The notes beneath the pieces were generated by a model. It saw nothing but the letters and a program-made list of their open reading frames with translations. It did no database searches and was not told the DNA's origin. Below, piece by piece: positions 50,297-60,053 of a DNA stretch of 64,000 nucleotides. The position numbers were made by a program, and so were the translations under genes. Position 1 is the stretch's first letter; each line of letters opens with the position of its first letter. The DNA is from Conexibacter sp. CPCC 206217 (GTDB taxonomy: Bacteria > Actinomycetota > Thermoleophilia > Solirubrobacterales > Solirubrobacteraceae): the NCBI RefSeq assembly GCF_030646165.1, contig NZ_JAUTDO010000005.1:310001-374000 (forward strand), written 5' to 3'.

Positions 50297-51295
50297 ATGT
50301 CCGAATCGGTGCGTAAGCGGGAGCTGGGTCGCGGCGAACGCGTGCTGAGAGGCATCTGGCGGCTGCGGCTGCCGCTGCCCTGGCCCGGCATCCCACACTG
50401 CAACGCGTGGGCCATCGCCGCCGAGGACGGGATCGTGCTGGTCGACTGCGGCATGCACGAGGACGGCTCGATGGAGCAGCTCGAGCGCGCGCTGGAGATG
50501 GTCGGGCTGAGCATCGACGACGTCAGGCTGCTCGTCTGCACGCACGCGCACGTCGACCACTACGGACAGGCCGCGACGATCGTCGACCGCACCGGCTGCG
50601 AGCTGTGGATGCACCCCAACTACGAGCACGCGACGCGCTCGGTCGAGGATCCCGAGCAGGCGTTCCAGCGGCGGTTGGAGATCGGCCGCACGTCGGGCGT
50701 GCCGGAGCTGGTGCTGCGCCGCTACGCGGAGATCGCGAAGGAGCAGAGACCGGGGATCGCGCGCGCGATCGCGCCGGACCTCGCGTTGCTGCCGGGGATC
50801 GAGATCCCGACCGACCTCGGCTTCTGGAGCGTCGTCGAGACGCCCGGCCACGCGCCGTCGCACGTCTGCCTCTACCAGCCCGAGCGCCGCATCCTGATCT
50901 CCGGCGACCACCTGCTCGGCCGCATCTCGCTCTACTACGACTACGGCTGGACGCCGGACCCGGTCGGCGAGTTCCTGCGCTCGCTCGACGCGATCGAGGC
51001 GCTGGACCCGCTGCCGCGCCTCTGCCTCGCCGGCCACGCGCGGCCGTTCACCGACGTGCAGGCGCACATCGAGGCCAACCGCGAGCTGGTCGCGCAGCGC
51101 GTCGCGGCCGCCGCGGTCGCGATCGAGGGTCAGCCGCTGACGGCCTATGAGGTCGTCCCGTACGTGCACGGCAGAGACGCGATCCACGCCGCCGCCTGGC
51201 TGCTGGCCGAGACGCTCTGCTATCTGCGCCATCTGGAGGCGATCGGCGCCGCCCGCCGCGAGCCCGGCGACCCGGAGCGCTGGGTCGCGGTCTGA
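50297..51295 (+). CDS. MBL-fold metallo-hydrolase
   Basis: A 332-residue protein from ATG 50297; the open frame extends upstream, but the sequence there lacks family features. It shows GIVLVDCGMHEDGSMEQ, the metal motif THAHVDHYGQ (residues about 94-103), VVETPGHAPSHVCLY, LISGDHLLGRISLYYDYGWT and LAGHARPF. The C-terminal helical extension (AIEGQPLTAYEVVPYVHG and onward) is the BLACT winged-helix module of the lactamase-like group 2. Such enzymes cleave thioesters, lactones or other esters. It is divergent from the SnoaL-MBL gene and is followed 10 bases later by a GNAT gene. Confidence 0.9.
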   Translation: MSESVRKRELGRGERVLRGIWRLRLPLPWPGIPHCNAWAIAAEDGIVLVDCGMHEDGSMEQLERALEMVGLSIDDVRLLVCTHAHVDHYGQAATIVDRTGCELWMHPNYEHATRSVEDPEQAFQRRLEIGRTSGVPELVLRRYAEIAKEQRPGIARAIAPDLALLPGIEIPTDLGFWSVVETPGHAPSHVCLYQPERRILISGDHLLGRISLYYDYGWTPDPVGEFLRSLDAIEALDPLPRLCLAGHARPFTDVQAHIEANRELVAQRVAAAAVAIEGQPLTAYEVVPYVHGRDAIHAAAWLLAETLCYLRHLEAIGAARREPGDPERWVAV

Positions 51296-51305
51296 TGGTC
51301 TGCTC

Positions 51306-52079
51306 GTGATCGACGCGCTGAAGGCGACGATGCGCGAGTTCTACCGCGCGGAGGCGCCGGCCTCGGGCGGCCGCGTGATCGAGCACGACGGGTTGACGGC
51401 GTTCATGACGCCGAGCGCGCCGACCCAGTCGATCGTCAACGGCGTCCTGTTCGACGACGTCGCGGCGCTCGGGGCGCGGTTGCCGGAGCTGGCGCGGGCG
51501 TACCGCGCCGCCGACGTGACGCACTGGATGGTCTGGACGATGCCGGGCGAGCAGCCGGCCGCCGAGCTGCTGCGCGCCGCCGGCCACCTCGCCGAGTACG
51601 AGCCGATGGCGATGTCGCTGACGCTGACGCAGCTGGTCGATCCGGCCGCGCCGGACGTCCACGTCACGCTCGACCGCGATCCCCATCCGCTCGAGATCAC
51701 GACGCTGAACGAGCGCGCCAACGGCGAAGCGCCGGGTGCCTTCGGAACGGCCTTCGCGGGCCTTCGCGACCGCAGCTTCCACCGCTACGTCGCGCGCGTC
51801 GAGGGGCGCCCGGCGGCCTGCCTTGTGACGTTCGACCACGACGGCGACTGCATGGTCAACTGGGTCGCGACCGAGCCGCGGCTGCAGCGCTGCGGGATCG
51901 GGCAGTGGCTCGCGCACGCCGCGCTGCTGGACGCGCGCGAGCGCGGGATGCGGACCGCGACGCTGCAGTCCAGCTACGAGGCGGAGCGGCTCTACGAGCG
52001 GCTCGGCTTCGTCGCGCACGGCCGCCTCGGGATGTGGCTGTGGGACGGTCCGGCGACTGTGCCGGGTTCCCTGGCTTAG
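51306..52079 (+). CDS. GNAT-family N-acetyltransferase
   Basis: About 257 residues from GTG 51306. The N-terminal 120 residues form a degenerate GNAT-like half (HWMVWTMPGEQPAAELLRAA). The C-terminal half is the active acetyltransferase, with VNWVATEPRLQRCGIGQWLA (acetyl-CoA loop RCGIGxxL), AHAALLDARERGMRTATLQ and AERLYERLGFVAHG. The target is unknown. There is no clear ribosome site; ATG 51330 is an alternative start. It lies between the MBL gene and metF, 11 bases before metF, so it is probably co-transcribed with them. Confidence 0.85.
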   Translation: MIDALKATMREFYRAEAPASGGRVIEHDGLTAFMTPSAPTQSIVNGVLFDDVAALGARLPELARAYRAADVTHWMVWTMPGEQPAAELLRAAGHLAEYEPMAMSLTLTQLVDPAAPDVHVTLDRDPHPLEITTLNERANGEAPGAFGTAFAGLRDRSFHRYVARVEGRPAACLVTFDHDGDCMVNWVATEPRLQRCGIGQWLAHAALLDARERGMRTATLQSSYEAERLYERLGFVAHGRLGMWLWDGPATVPGSLA

Positions 52080-52090
52080 ACTGGGAAGTC

Positions 52091-53017
52091 ATGCGCATCG
52101 ACGAGATCATCGCCGCGGGCGGGGACCCCGTCTTCTCCTTCGAGTTCTTCCCGCCGAAGACCGAGGACGGCGAGCTGAGACTGTTCCAGGCGCTGGAGGC
52201 GCTGCGGCCGCTGGAGCCCGCGTTCGTCTCCGTGACCTGGGGCGCGGGCGGCTCGACCCGCTCCAAGACGATCGACATCGTCTCCAGAATCCGCGAGAAC
52301 CACGACCTCGAGGCGATGGCGCACTTCACCTGCGTCGGCGCCACGACCGACGACCTGCACGCCGCGCTGCGGCAGATGCGCGCCGCCGGGATCGTCAACG
52401 TGCTGGCGCTGCGCGGCGACCCGCCGAGAGGCGAGACGAGCTTCACCGCGACCGAGGGCGGCCTCGCGCACGCGACCGACCTGACGAAGCTCGTCGCGGA
52501 GGGCTATCCGGACGTCTGCCTCGTCGGCGCCGCCTATCCGGAGGTCCACACGGAGGCGCCGGATCGCGAGACCGACCTGCTGCACCTGAAGGAGAAGGTC
52601 GACGCGGGCGCGCGCGTGCTGATCACGCAGCTGTTCTTCGACAACGCCGTCTACTACCGCTTCGTCGAGGACGCGCGCGCGATCGGGATCGACGTGCCGA
52701 TCGTGCCGGGCATCATGCCGATCATCTCGACCGCCGGCATCAAGCGGATGACCGCGCTCGGCGGCTCGACGATCCCGCCGGCGCTGATGGAGGCGCTGGA
52801 GGCGCGCGGCGACGACGAGGAGGCGGTCGCGGAGCTGGGCGTCTCCTACGCGACGCTGCAGTGCGCCGAGCTGCTCGCCAGCGGCGCGCCCGGGATCCAC
52901 TTCTACACGATCAACCGCTCGCCGGCGACGCGCGCGATCCTCTCCGCGCTGCGGCTGCAGCGGCCGTGGGAGAAGGGCGCGGGCGCCGAGCCGGCGCTGC
53001 GCGTCGCCGCGGGATAG
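52091..53017 (+). CDS. metF: Methylenetetrahydrofolate reductase
   Basis: A 308-residue TIM-barrel flavoprotein from ATG 52091. Signature parts are PVFSFEFFPPKTEDGE (Glu catalytic), VTWGAGGSTRSKTIDI, HFTCVGATTDDL, NVLALRGDPPRGE, LITQLFFDN and PGIMPIIS. The end GIHFYTINRSPATRAIL is typical of MetF. It reduces 5,10-methylene-THF to 5-methyl-THF for methionine synthesis using FAD and NAD(P)H. It is cytosolic. A strong bidirectional terminator follows. Confidence 0.97.
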   Translation: MRIDEIIAAGGDPVFSFEFFPPKTEDGELRLFQALEALRPLEPAFVSVTWGAGGSTRSKTIDIVSRIRENHDLEAMAHFTCVGATTDDLHAALRQMRAAGIVNVLALRGDPPRGETSFTATEGGLAHATDLTKLVAEGYPDVCLVGAAYPEVHTEAPDRETDLLHLKEKVDAGARVLITQLFFDNAVYYRFVEDARAIGIDVPIVPGIMPIISTAGIKRMTALGGSTIPPALMEALEARGDDEEAVAELGVSYATLQCAELLASGAPGIHFYTINRSPATRAILSALRLQRPWEKGAGAEPALRVAAG

Positions 53018-53067
53018 AGCCACCAGCACCGGCGGCGGCACCGGCACCGGCGGCGACACCGGCACCC

Positions 53068-53117
53068 GCGAGTTCCCGCGGCGGCCGCGCGGCGCAGCCC
53101 GCCGCCGTGGAACTCGC
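53068..53117. terminator. Bidirectional terminator after metF
   Basis: GCGAGTTCC (53068-53076) pairs with GGAACTCGC (53109-53117), and an inner GCGGCGG/CCGCCG pair extends the stem. Upstream, 53022-53066 is a CACCGGCGGC-type short repeat. It lies between metF and the convergent lipase gene. Confidence 0.75.
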
Positions 53118-53129
53118 AATGCGAAGCAC

Positions 53130-54068
53130 TCAGCCTCCCACCCCCGGCAGCGTCGGCACGCACGGCGGCGTTCTCGCCGTCGCGGGGTCGAGCGCGTTCA
53201 GCACCAGCCGCAATGCGCGGCGGTCGTAGGCGATCCCGAGATGCTCGGTGAAGTTGACGATGCAGCCACTCTGCAGCGTGATGTTGGTCGCGCCGCTGAG
53301 GAAGCTGTTGGTGTACGGCGTCACGACCTCGTCGTAGATCGAGGCGATCACCGTGTAGGAGACGCCGGCTATCGTGTCGCCGCCCGCGTCGAGTCTTCTG
53401 TTGAAGGCCGAGCCGAGGCGCTGATCCTCCAACGCCGGCCCGCCGGCCTCCAGCACCGAGCTGGCGCCGGGCAGGAATCTCGCCAGCGTCGAGAGCCCCA
53501 GCAGGGTCGTGCCGTGGTTGGACGGCGTCAGCCCGACGAGCGTGTGCACCTTCGTCGCGCCGCCGAGGTACTTGACGTACCAGCGCGGCAGCATCCCGCC
53601 CTGCGAGTGGCCGACGAGGTCGACCTCTCTGGCGCCGGTCGCGCTCAGCACGCCGTCGACGTACGCCGCCAGCTCGGCGGCCGAGCCGGGGATGTCGTCG
53701 AGGCCGAGGAACGGGCCGGGCCAGTAGGCGCCGTAGTTGAGCGCGAAGACGCAGTAGCCGTTGTTCTTCAGCAGCGGTGCGAGCGCGTTCCAGTTCAGCC
53801 GCTGGTTCTCGAGCGTGCCGTGGACGAGCACGACCGGGCGCGGATGCGCGGCCGTCGGTCTGCAGGAGAAGTCGTTGGCGCCCGGCGGGTTGCTGTTGGG
53901 CGCGAGCGTGCCGGCCGCGATCCCCGTCGGGAAGTTGTAGATCACCGGCAGATCGGCGCGCGCGGCCGGCGCGAGTGCGGACGCGCACGCGAGCAGCGCG
54001 ACGGTCAGGACGGCGAGGACGGCGACGAGCGCGCGACGGCGGTCGGGCGCGCGAGTGGTGTGCAGCAT
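53130..54068 (-). CDS. Secreted alpha/beta-hydrolase lipase (class 2 type)
   Basis: A 312-residue protein with a signal peptide (residues 1-38, LVAVLAVLTVALLACASALA, cleavage near ARA). It resembles the actinobacterial lipase/esterase family EstA/LipA-like: oxyanion region PVVLVHGTLENQ, nucleophile elbow DLVGHSQGGMLPRWYVK, Asp in IASIYDEVVTPYTNSF and His in NFTEHLGIAYD. Cys pairs (FSCRP, GYCVF, SGCIV, TPPCV) suggest disulfides outside the cell. It hydrolyses esters or triglycerides. The small unknown gene upstream on the same strand may be co-transcribed. Confidence 0.92.
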   Translation of the reverse strand: MLHTTRAPDRRRALVAVLAVLTVALLACASALAPAARADLPVIYNFPTGIAAGTLAPNSNPPGANDFSCRPTAAHPRPVVLVHGTLENQRLNWNALAPLLKNNGYCVFALNYGAYWPGPFLGLDDIPGSAAELAAYVDGVLSATGAREVDLVGHSQGGMLPRWYVKYLGGATKVHTLVGLTPSNHGTTLLGLSTLARFLPGASSVLEAGGPALEDQRLGSAFNRRLDAGGDTIAGVSYTVIASIYDEVVTPYTNSFLSGATNITLQSGCIVNFTEHLGIAYDRRALRLVLNALDPATARTPPCVPTLPGVGG

Positions 54069-54144
54069 TGCTCTCCCCTTCGGTCAGTGGTGGTCCGAGC
54101 GGACCCTTGCCCCGGGTCCAGCAAACCTGACCGATGAACAGAAA

Positions 54145-54432
54145 TCAAGCGTTGTCGGGCGGAAGCGCTCTGAGCGCGTGCGCGACGAGCTTGCGGCCGT
54201 CGCGCTCGTAGCGCACGTCGACCGTGTGGTTGGTCTTGTACGTGCCTATGCCCCAGGCGCCCCAGAACCAGCGCCAGAAGCCGAGTCTGCCCTCCTGCAC
54301 GAGTGGTCTGGAGAACAGCAGCACGCCGTCTCTGACCTCGTAATCGTTCCCCGGCTGCTGCAGCACGCCGTTGACGAACACATCGATCGGGGGCTGCACT
54401 CCGCCCGGAAGTTCCACATGCCAACGCTCCAT
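54145..54432 (-). CDS. Small protein of unknown function
   Basis: A 95-residue protein with no recognised family. It reads as a beta-rich protein with a proline-bounded motif (PPIDVFVNGVLQQPGNDYEV) and an aromatic centre (LGFWRWFWGAWGIGTY) that could insert into a membrane surface, followed by a strand (VDVRYERDGRKLVAHAL). The VNG..Q..GNDY pattern recalls short beta modules in structural or adhesion proteins, but this is only a resemblance. It is divergent from the DUF45 peptidase gene, 26 bases apart. Confidence 0.65.
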   Translation of the reverse strand: MERWHVELPGGVQPPIDVFVNGVLQQPGNDYEVRDGVLLFSRPLVQEGRLGFWRWFWGAWGIGTYKTNHTVDVRYERDGRKLVAHALRALPPDNA

Positions 54433-54458
54433 CCCGCTGCCAGCGTACCCTCATCGCG

Positions 54459-55127
54459 GTGAACCGTGCAGAAGGAGACATCGCGTACCGCATCCGGCGC
54501 TCCGATCGCGCCCGTCGCGTGCGCGTCCGAGTCGACGACTCGAGCGGCGTCGAAGTCGTGCTGCCGCGGCGCAGCGCCGAGCGCGAGGCGGCCGCCGCGA
54601 TCCGCCAGCTGCGCCCCTGGATCGAGCGCCGGATCGCCGAGCTGGAGCGCACGCGCGCGCAGATAGCGGCGCGCGGGGCGACGGTGCCGTACCTCGGCGA
54701 GACGCTGCAGTTGCTGCCCGAGCCGGGCCGCACGCGCGTGCACCGGCGAGGTGACACGTTGCTGGTGCCGGGGGCAGAGGACCCCCGCGCCGCGCTGGAG
54801 CGCTGGTACCGCCGCCGCGCGCAGGAGGAGGTGGCGCCGCGGCTGGACCGCGCGACCGCGCTCGCCGGCACCCACTACTCGCGGCTGACGATCCGCGGGC
54901 AGAGAACGCGCTGGGCGAGCTGCTCGACCAACGGCGCGATGTCGTTCAACTGGCGCCTGCTGCTGGCGCCCGCCCCGGTGCTCGACTACGTCGTCTGGCA
55001 CGAGGTCTGCCACCTCGAGGTGATGGACCACTCGCCGCGCTTCTGGGCGCTGCTGGCGCGCCGCTGGCCCGACTACAGACTGCACTCGGCCTGGCTGCGC
55101 AGGCACGGCGGGACGTTGGTCCTGTGA
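54459..55127 (+). CDS. YgjP-like metallopeptidase (DUF45)
   Basis: A 222-residue protein, GTG start. It carries the YgjP/DUF45 (M48-like) signature RTRWASCSTNGAMSFNWRLL at about residues 148-167, followed by VLDYVVWHEVCHLEVMDHSP. The latter holds the zinc motif HExxH, with the third His in MDHSPRFW. Such proteins are putative zinc peptidases, sometimes linked to restriction systems or found alone; none is close here. The N-terminal half is basic. The GTGA overlap with the PfkB kinase gene (55124-55127) couples the two. Confidence 0.92.
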   Translation: MNRAEGDIAYRIRRSDRARRVRVRVDDSSGVEVVLPRRSAEREAAAAIRQLRPWIERRIAELERTRAQIAARGATVPYLGETLQLLPEPGRTRVHRRGDTLLVPGAEDPRAALERWYRRRAQEEVAPRLDRATALAGTHYSRLTIRGQRTRWASCSTNGAMSFNWRLLLAPAPVLDYVVWHEVCHLEVMDHSPRFWALLARRWPDYRLHSAWLRRHGGTLVL

Positions 55128-56044
55128 GCGGCCCGCGCGTTGCGGTCGTGGGTCACGTCGAGTGGCTCGACTTCGCCGTCGTCGACCATCTCCCGCGGGC
55201 CGGCGAGATCGTCACGGCACGTGAGCACGTCGCGGTCGCGGCCGGCGGCGGCGCGGTGGCGGCGATTCAGCTGCTGCGGCTGGCCGGCGCGGCGGACTTC
55301 TTCACCGTCGTCGGCGACGACCTGCTCGGGGAGCGCAGCGCGGCGGAGCTGCGCGAGCGCGGGCTGACGCTGCACGCAGTCACGCGGCAGGTCCCGCAGC
55401 GACGCGCCTTCACGCACGTCGACGGCAACGCCGAGCGCACGATCACCGTGCTCGGCGATCGGCTCGTCCCGCACGCCGACGACCCGCTGCCGTGGGATCT
55501 GCTCGCGCAGGTCGACGGCGTCTACTTCACCGGCGCCGACGGCGCAGCCGCCCGCGCCGCCCGCCGCGCCCGCGCGCTCGTCGCGACGGGCCGCGCCCCC
55601 GAGGCGCTGATCGCCGGCGGCGTCGTCCCCGACGTGCTGGTCGCGAGCGAACGCGACGAGAAGGAGGTAGCGGGGGTCGAGGCGTTCGAGGCGGCGCTCG
55701 GGGCCAACTCCCCGGCCCCCGGCGGCGGCCCCTCAGGCCCCCGCTACACGATCTTCACCCGCGGGGGCGAGGGCGGCCACTGGCACGGGACCGACGGCAG
55801 CAGCGGCACGTGGGAGGCGGTCCGGCCGCCGTCCGCACCGGTCGACGCCTACGGCTGCGGCGACTCGTTCGCTGCCGCGCTCGCGTACGGCCTCGGCGCC
55901 GGCCTGGGCATCGAACGCACGATCGCGCTGGCGGCTCGCTGCGGCGCCTGGTGTGTCACCGGCCGTGGCCCCTACGGTCACCAGCTCACGCGCGCCGAGT
56001 TGGCCGACGACGAGCTGGGGCTCAGCGCTCGACCGCGGCGGTGA
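55124..56044 (+). CDS. PfkB-family carbohydrate kinase
   Basis: A 306-residue ribokinase-type enzyme, GTG start in the overlap. It shows VAVVGHVEWLDFAVVDHLPR, the sugar-binding Gly-rich VAAGGGAVAAIQLLRLAG, FFTVVGDDLLGE and the C-terminal PfkB signature VDAYGCGDSFAAALAYGL with the catalytic Asp. A shortened centre and the Gly/Pro loop PAPGGGPSGP are its own features. It phosphorylates a sugar or nucleoside using ATP; the substrate is not evident. It overlaps the small convergent gene at its 3' end by 23 bases. Confidence 0.9.
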   Translation: MSGPRVAVVGHVEWLDFAVVDHLPRAGEIVTAREHVAVAAGGGAVAAIQLLRLAGAADFFTVVGDDLLGERSAAELRERGLTLHAVTRQVPQRRAFTHVDGNAERTITVLGDRLVPHADDPLPWDLLAQVDGVYFTGADGAAARAARRARALVATGRAPEALIAGGVVPDVLVASERDEKEVAGVEAFEAALGANSPAPGGGPSGPRYTIFTRGGEGGHWHGTDGSSGTWEAVRPPSAPVDAYGCGDSFAAALAYGLGAGLGIERTIALAARCGAWCVTGRGPYGHQLTRAELADDELGLSARPRR

Positions 56045-56384
56045 TGACCCGCCGCACTGCCGCGATCGCGGACTCGCCGTCCTGTCGTTCGATCACGGTG
56101 CGGCTGGCGCGGCCGGTCCACGGCTCGGCGGAGCCGTCGCCGCGCACGTCGATGCCGGCCCGGACCCGCGGCAGCAGCCGTTCCGGGCCGCTCAGCTCCG
56201 CGCGCGCGGTCACCTGCTCGACGGGCGCATATCTGCGCGTGCGGATGTCGATCTCTCTGCGCGGAACACGTGCCGTGAGTTGCAGCACGCGCGCCTGCAG
56301 CGCGTCGAGCGCCGTCTCGAGCGTGTCGAAGCGATCGCGCTCGACGCGCGGTCCGTCGCGGACGGTCAGCTTGTAACGCGCCAT
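56022..56384 (-). CDS. Small protein of unknown function
   Basis: A 120-residue protein with no recognised family. It begins with a strand, MARYKLTVRDGPRVERDRFD, then a helix TLETALDALQARVLQLTARV. A long strand-rich part follows (REIDIRTRRYAPVEQVTARA, RVRAGIDVRGDGSAEPWTGR) and an end helix rich in Ala/Arg. It resembles a small alpha/beta protein similar in size to ribosome-associated factors, but no assignment is made. It is convergent with and overlapping the PfkB gene. Confidence 0.65.
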   Translation of the reverse strand: MARYKLTVRDGPRVERDRFDTLETALDALQARVLQLTARVPRREIDIRTRRYAPVEQVTARAELSGPERLLPRVRAGIDVRGDGSAEPWTGRASRTVIERQDGESAIAAVRRVITAAVER

Positions 56385-56500
56385 CGCGGCGAGCCTATCT
56401 GCCCGCGATGACGGCGGCGACGTGCGACGTCACGGCCCGTCAATCGCCCCGCTCAGGAGGCGGTTCCAGCGTCGCGCTGCACTCGGCGCGCTGACGCGCT

Positions 56501-56533
56501 GCGCGCCGGCTCCGGGAGTTGGAGCCGGCGCGC
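56501..56533 (-). terminator. Terminator of citrate synthase gene
   Basis: GCGCGCCGGCTCC and GGAGCCGGCGCGC are perfect 13-bp complements around a 7-base loop, just downstream of the citrate synthase stop. Confidence 0.85.
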
Positions 56534-56552
56534 CGGGAGAATGCGGCGCTCG

Positions 56553-57887
<1,335 letters not shown>

Positions 57888-58013
57888 GACTCTCCCTAGC
57901 GCGTTCGTATCGCATCCGTTTTACCGGATCGGACAGGCCGAGCCCCTGCCGGGTACCCGGCAGCCGCCCGCGCGGTCGCACGCGGGATATGTAGGAGCGC
58001 GTCTGGGAGCTTG

Positions 58014-58241
58014 CTAGGAGGAGGTGGCGATCGCGGCTGCGAGCGTCGCGATCATCAGCACCAGCACCAGCCCGATGACGGCGCGGCTGGTGCCCTCGCC
58101 CTCGGCGAAGGCGGGGCGTGCGACGCCAAGCGCGCCGATCAGCACGGCACAGGCGGCAAGCGCGAGACCGGCGATGTAGAAGGCGGTCTTGGAGCCGTGA
58201 TCGGCCGCACCCTCGGCCGCAAAGACGAGAAACCCGTACAT
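58014..58241 (-). CDS. Small two-helix membrane protein
   Basis: About 75 residues from ATG 58241, within a longer frame that has no membrane character upstream. Two hydrophobic helices are seen (TAFYIAGLALAACAVLIGAL and SRAVIGLVLVLMIATLAAAI), separated by a short loop RPAFAEGEGT. No family is recognised. It lies beyond the promoter of citrate synthase on the same strand. Confidence 0.65.
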   Translation of the reverse strand: MYGFLVFAAEGAADHGSKTAFYIAGLALAACAVLIGALGVARPAFAEGEGTSRAVIGLVLVLMIATLAAAIATSS

Positions 58242-58293
58242 GCGAAGCGAGCCTAACTCATCCGGCGGGCGTCGTGCGAGGGTCTCGGTCTGT

Positions 58294-58575
58294 TCAGTGC
58301 TCGCGCATGCGCGAGCGCGCGACGAGCGTGCGGGTGCGGGGCGGGGGCGGGAGCAGCGGGTCACCGTGCGGACCGCGGTCGCGTGGGCGGCGTGGGAGCG
58401 GCGAGTGAGGGTGGCGCGGGTCGCGCTGCTGCGGGACCTTCGAGCCGCCGTCGCCTCTGGGCGCCTCGCCGGCCGCGTCGTCGGGCTCTTGGCGCACGGC
58501 CCACCACACGAGCCAGAGCAGCAGCCCGATCGGGATCTTCAGCACCACCATCAGCCAGACGAAGCCCCATCCCAT
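58294..58575 (-). CDS. Small membrane protein with basic tail
   Basis: A 93-residue protein with one N-terminal helix rich in Trp (GWGFVWLMVVLKIPIGLLLW, continuing VWWAV), followed by a soluble Pro/Arg-rich tail with repeated RHPHSPLPRRPRD-type runs. Probably a single-pass membrane protein whose tail faces the cytosol. Function is unknown, and the tail is low complexity, so the 3' part is less certain than the start. Confidence 0.55.
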   Translation of the reverse strand: MGWGFVWLMVVLKIPIGLLLWLVWWAVRQEPDDAAGEAPRGDGGSKVPQQRDPRHPHSPLPRRPRDRGPHGDPLLPPPPRTRTLVARSRMREH

Positions 58576-58700
58576 GGTCGACCGATCCTACCTGCCCGCC
58601 ACGCCGCCGTCACGCCGTCTCCCGGAGCGCTGACGTCCACCCACAACGTCAAGCTCAAATGCACGGAATACGCTGAAATCGGCTGTTTGGGCAGCCGGGA

Positions 58701-58730
58701 TTGACGAGATCACCGCTAACTGTTTATTCT
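58701..58730 (+). promoter_or_regulatory. Sigma70-type promoter of the M24/dehydrogenase operon
   Basis: TTGACG (58701-58706) and TATTCT (58725-58730) are 18 bases apart in a lower-GC stretch. A small hairpin GGCTG-TTTGGG-CAGCC lies just upstream (58681-58696). AGGAG at 58759 serves the ATG at 58774. Confidence 0.75.
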
Positions 58731-58773
58731 TGCTTCACGCAATGACCCGGATCACTAGAGGAGAGGGCGGGGG

Positions 58774-60051
58774 ATGAACATCGCGTCACGTGGAGCGTCC
58801 ATGGCGGTCGACTGGGAGCAGCGCGTCGACTTCGCGCGGCTGCGCTCGGATCGCCTCGCACGCGCCAAGGCGGCGTTGGAGGCCTCCGAGTTGGGCGCCG
58901 TGCTGCTGTTCGACCAGAACAACATCCGCTACGTCACGTCGACCCACATCGGCGAGTGGGCACGCGACAAGAGCGCGCGCTGCGTCCTGCTGCCGCGGGG
59001 CGGCGAGCCCGTGCTGTGGGACTTCGGCTCGGCCGCCAAGCACCACCAGCTGTACGCGCCGTGGCTGCCGGAGTCCAGCTGGCAGGCGGGCGTGACGTCG
59101 ATGCGCGGCGCGATGCCGGAGTCCAGCGGGGTGCCGGACCTCTTGGCAGGGCACATCTACGACGTGCTCGACGACCACGGCCTGCTCGACCAGCCGGTCG
59201 GCATCGACCTCACGGACATGGAGACGCTCGCGTCGCTGGGCCGCCGCAGAATCCTCACCGGCGACGCCGCGCCCGTGATGCAGGCCGCGCGCAAGATCAA
59301 GACCGGCGACGAGATCGCGCTGCTGGACCAGGCCGCCGGCATCGTCGACGCCGCCTACCAGCAGATCTACGAGACGCTGCGCCCCGGCGTGCGCGAGCAC
59401 GAGATCGTCGCCGCCACGCAGAAGCTGCTGTTCGAGCTGGGCTCGGAGCAGGTCGAGGCGATCAACGCCGTCTCCGGCGACCGCTGCAGCCCGCATCCGC
59501 ACGTCTTCTCCGATCGCCTGCTGCGCCCCGGCGACCAGGCCTTCTTCGACATCATCCACTCGTTCATGGGCTACCGCACGTGCTACTACCGCACGTTCTC
59601 GGTCGGCACCGCCAACCAGCAGCAGCTCGACGCCTACAAGCAGTGCCGCGAGTGGCTCGACGACGCGATCGAGCTGGTCCGTCCCGGCGTCACGACGGAC
59701 AAGATCGCGGAGGTCTGGCCGACCGCGCAGGAGCTCGGCTTCCCGAGCGAGGAGTCGTGCTTCGGCCTGCAGTTCGGCCACGGCCTCGGCGTGGGCCTCT
59801 ACGAGGCGCCGATGATCTCGCGCCTGAACTCGTTCACCGACCCGATCGTGATCGAGGAGGGGATGGTGTTCGCGCTGGAGACCTACTGCGCGACCAGAGA
59901 CGGCAAGGGCGCCGCGCGGATCGAGGAGGAGATCGTCGTGACGGCCGAGGGGCCGGAGATCATCACCCGCTTCCCGGGCGAGGAGCTGCTCGTCTGCGGC
60001 CGCCAGTACGTGCGCGGCGCGGACTTCGTCGCCGACCGCGTGGAGGTGTGA
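58774..60051 (+). CDS. M24-family (creatinase/Xaa-Pro peptidase-like) protein
   Basis: A 425-residue pita-bread-fold protein from ATG 58774 (AGGAGAGG upstream). The N-terminal creatinase domain (FDQNNIRYVTSTHIGEWA) is followed by the M24 domain (about 185-420). Metal-site positions read FFDIIHSFMG (Asp present), YRTCYYRTFS (Tyr where the second Asp is usual), FGHGLGVGLYEAP (His present), FALETYC (Glu) and RIEEEIVVT (Glu). The loss of one Asp suggests it is not a normal dinuclear peptidase. It may act like creatinase, or like a lyase of the DddP type. It is first gene in an operon with a 2-oxoacid dehydrogenase complex. Confidence 0.88.
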   Translation: MNIASRGASMAVDWEQRVDFARLRSDRLARAKAALEASELGAVLLFDQNNIRYVTSTHIGEWARDKSARCVLLPRGGEPVLWDFGSAAKHHQLYAPWLPESSWQAGVTSMRGAMPESSGVPDLLAGHIYDVLDDHGLLDQPVGIDLTDMETLASLGRRRILTGDAAPVMQAARKIKTGDEIALLDQAAGIVDAAYQQIYETLRPGVREHEIVAATQKLLFELGSEQVEAINAVSGDRCSPHPHVFSDRLLRPGDQAFFDIIHSFMGYRTCYYRTFSVGTANQQQLDAYKQCREWLDDAIELVRPGVTTDKIAEVWPTAQELGFPSEESCFGLQFGHGLGVGLYEAPMISRLNSFTDPIVIEEGMVFALETYCATRDGKGAARIEEEIVVTAEGPEIITRFPGEELLVCGRQYVRGADFVADRVEV

Positions 60052-60053
60052 GC

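Noticed and set aside
53022..53066. CACCGGCGGC short repeat, considered as a small coding repeat
   Set aside because: It follows the metF stop, has no start codon or frame continuity, and leads into the terminator.
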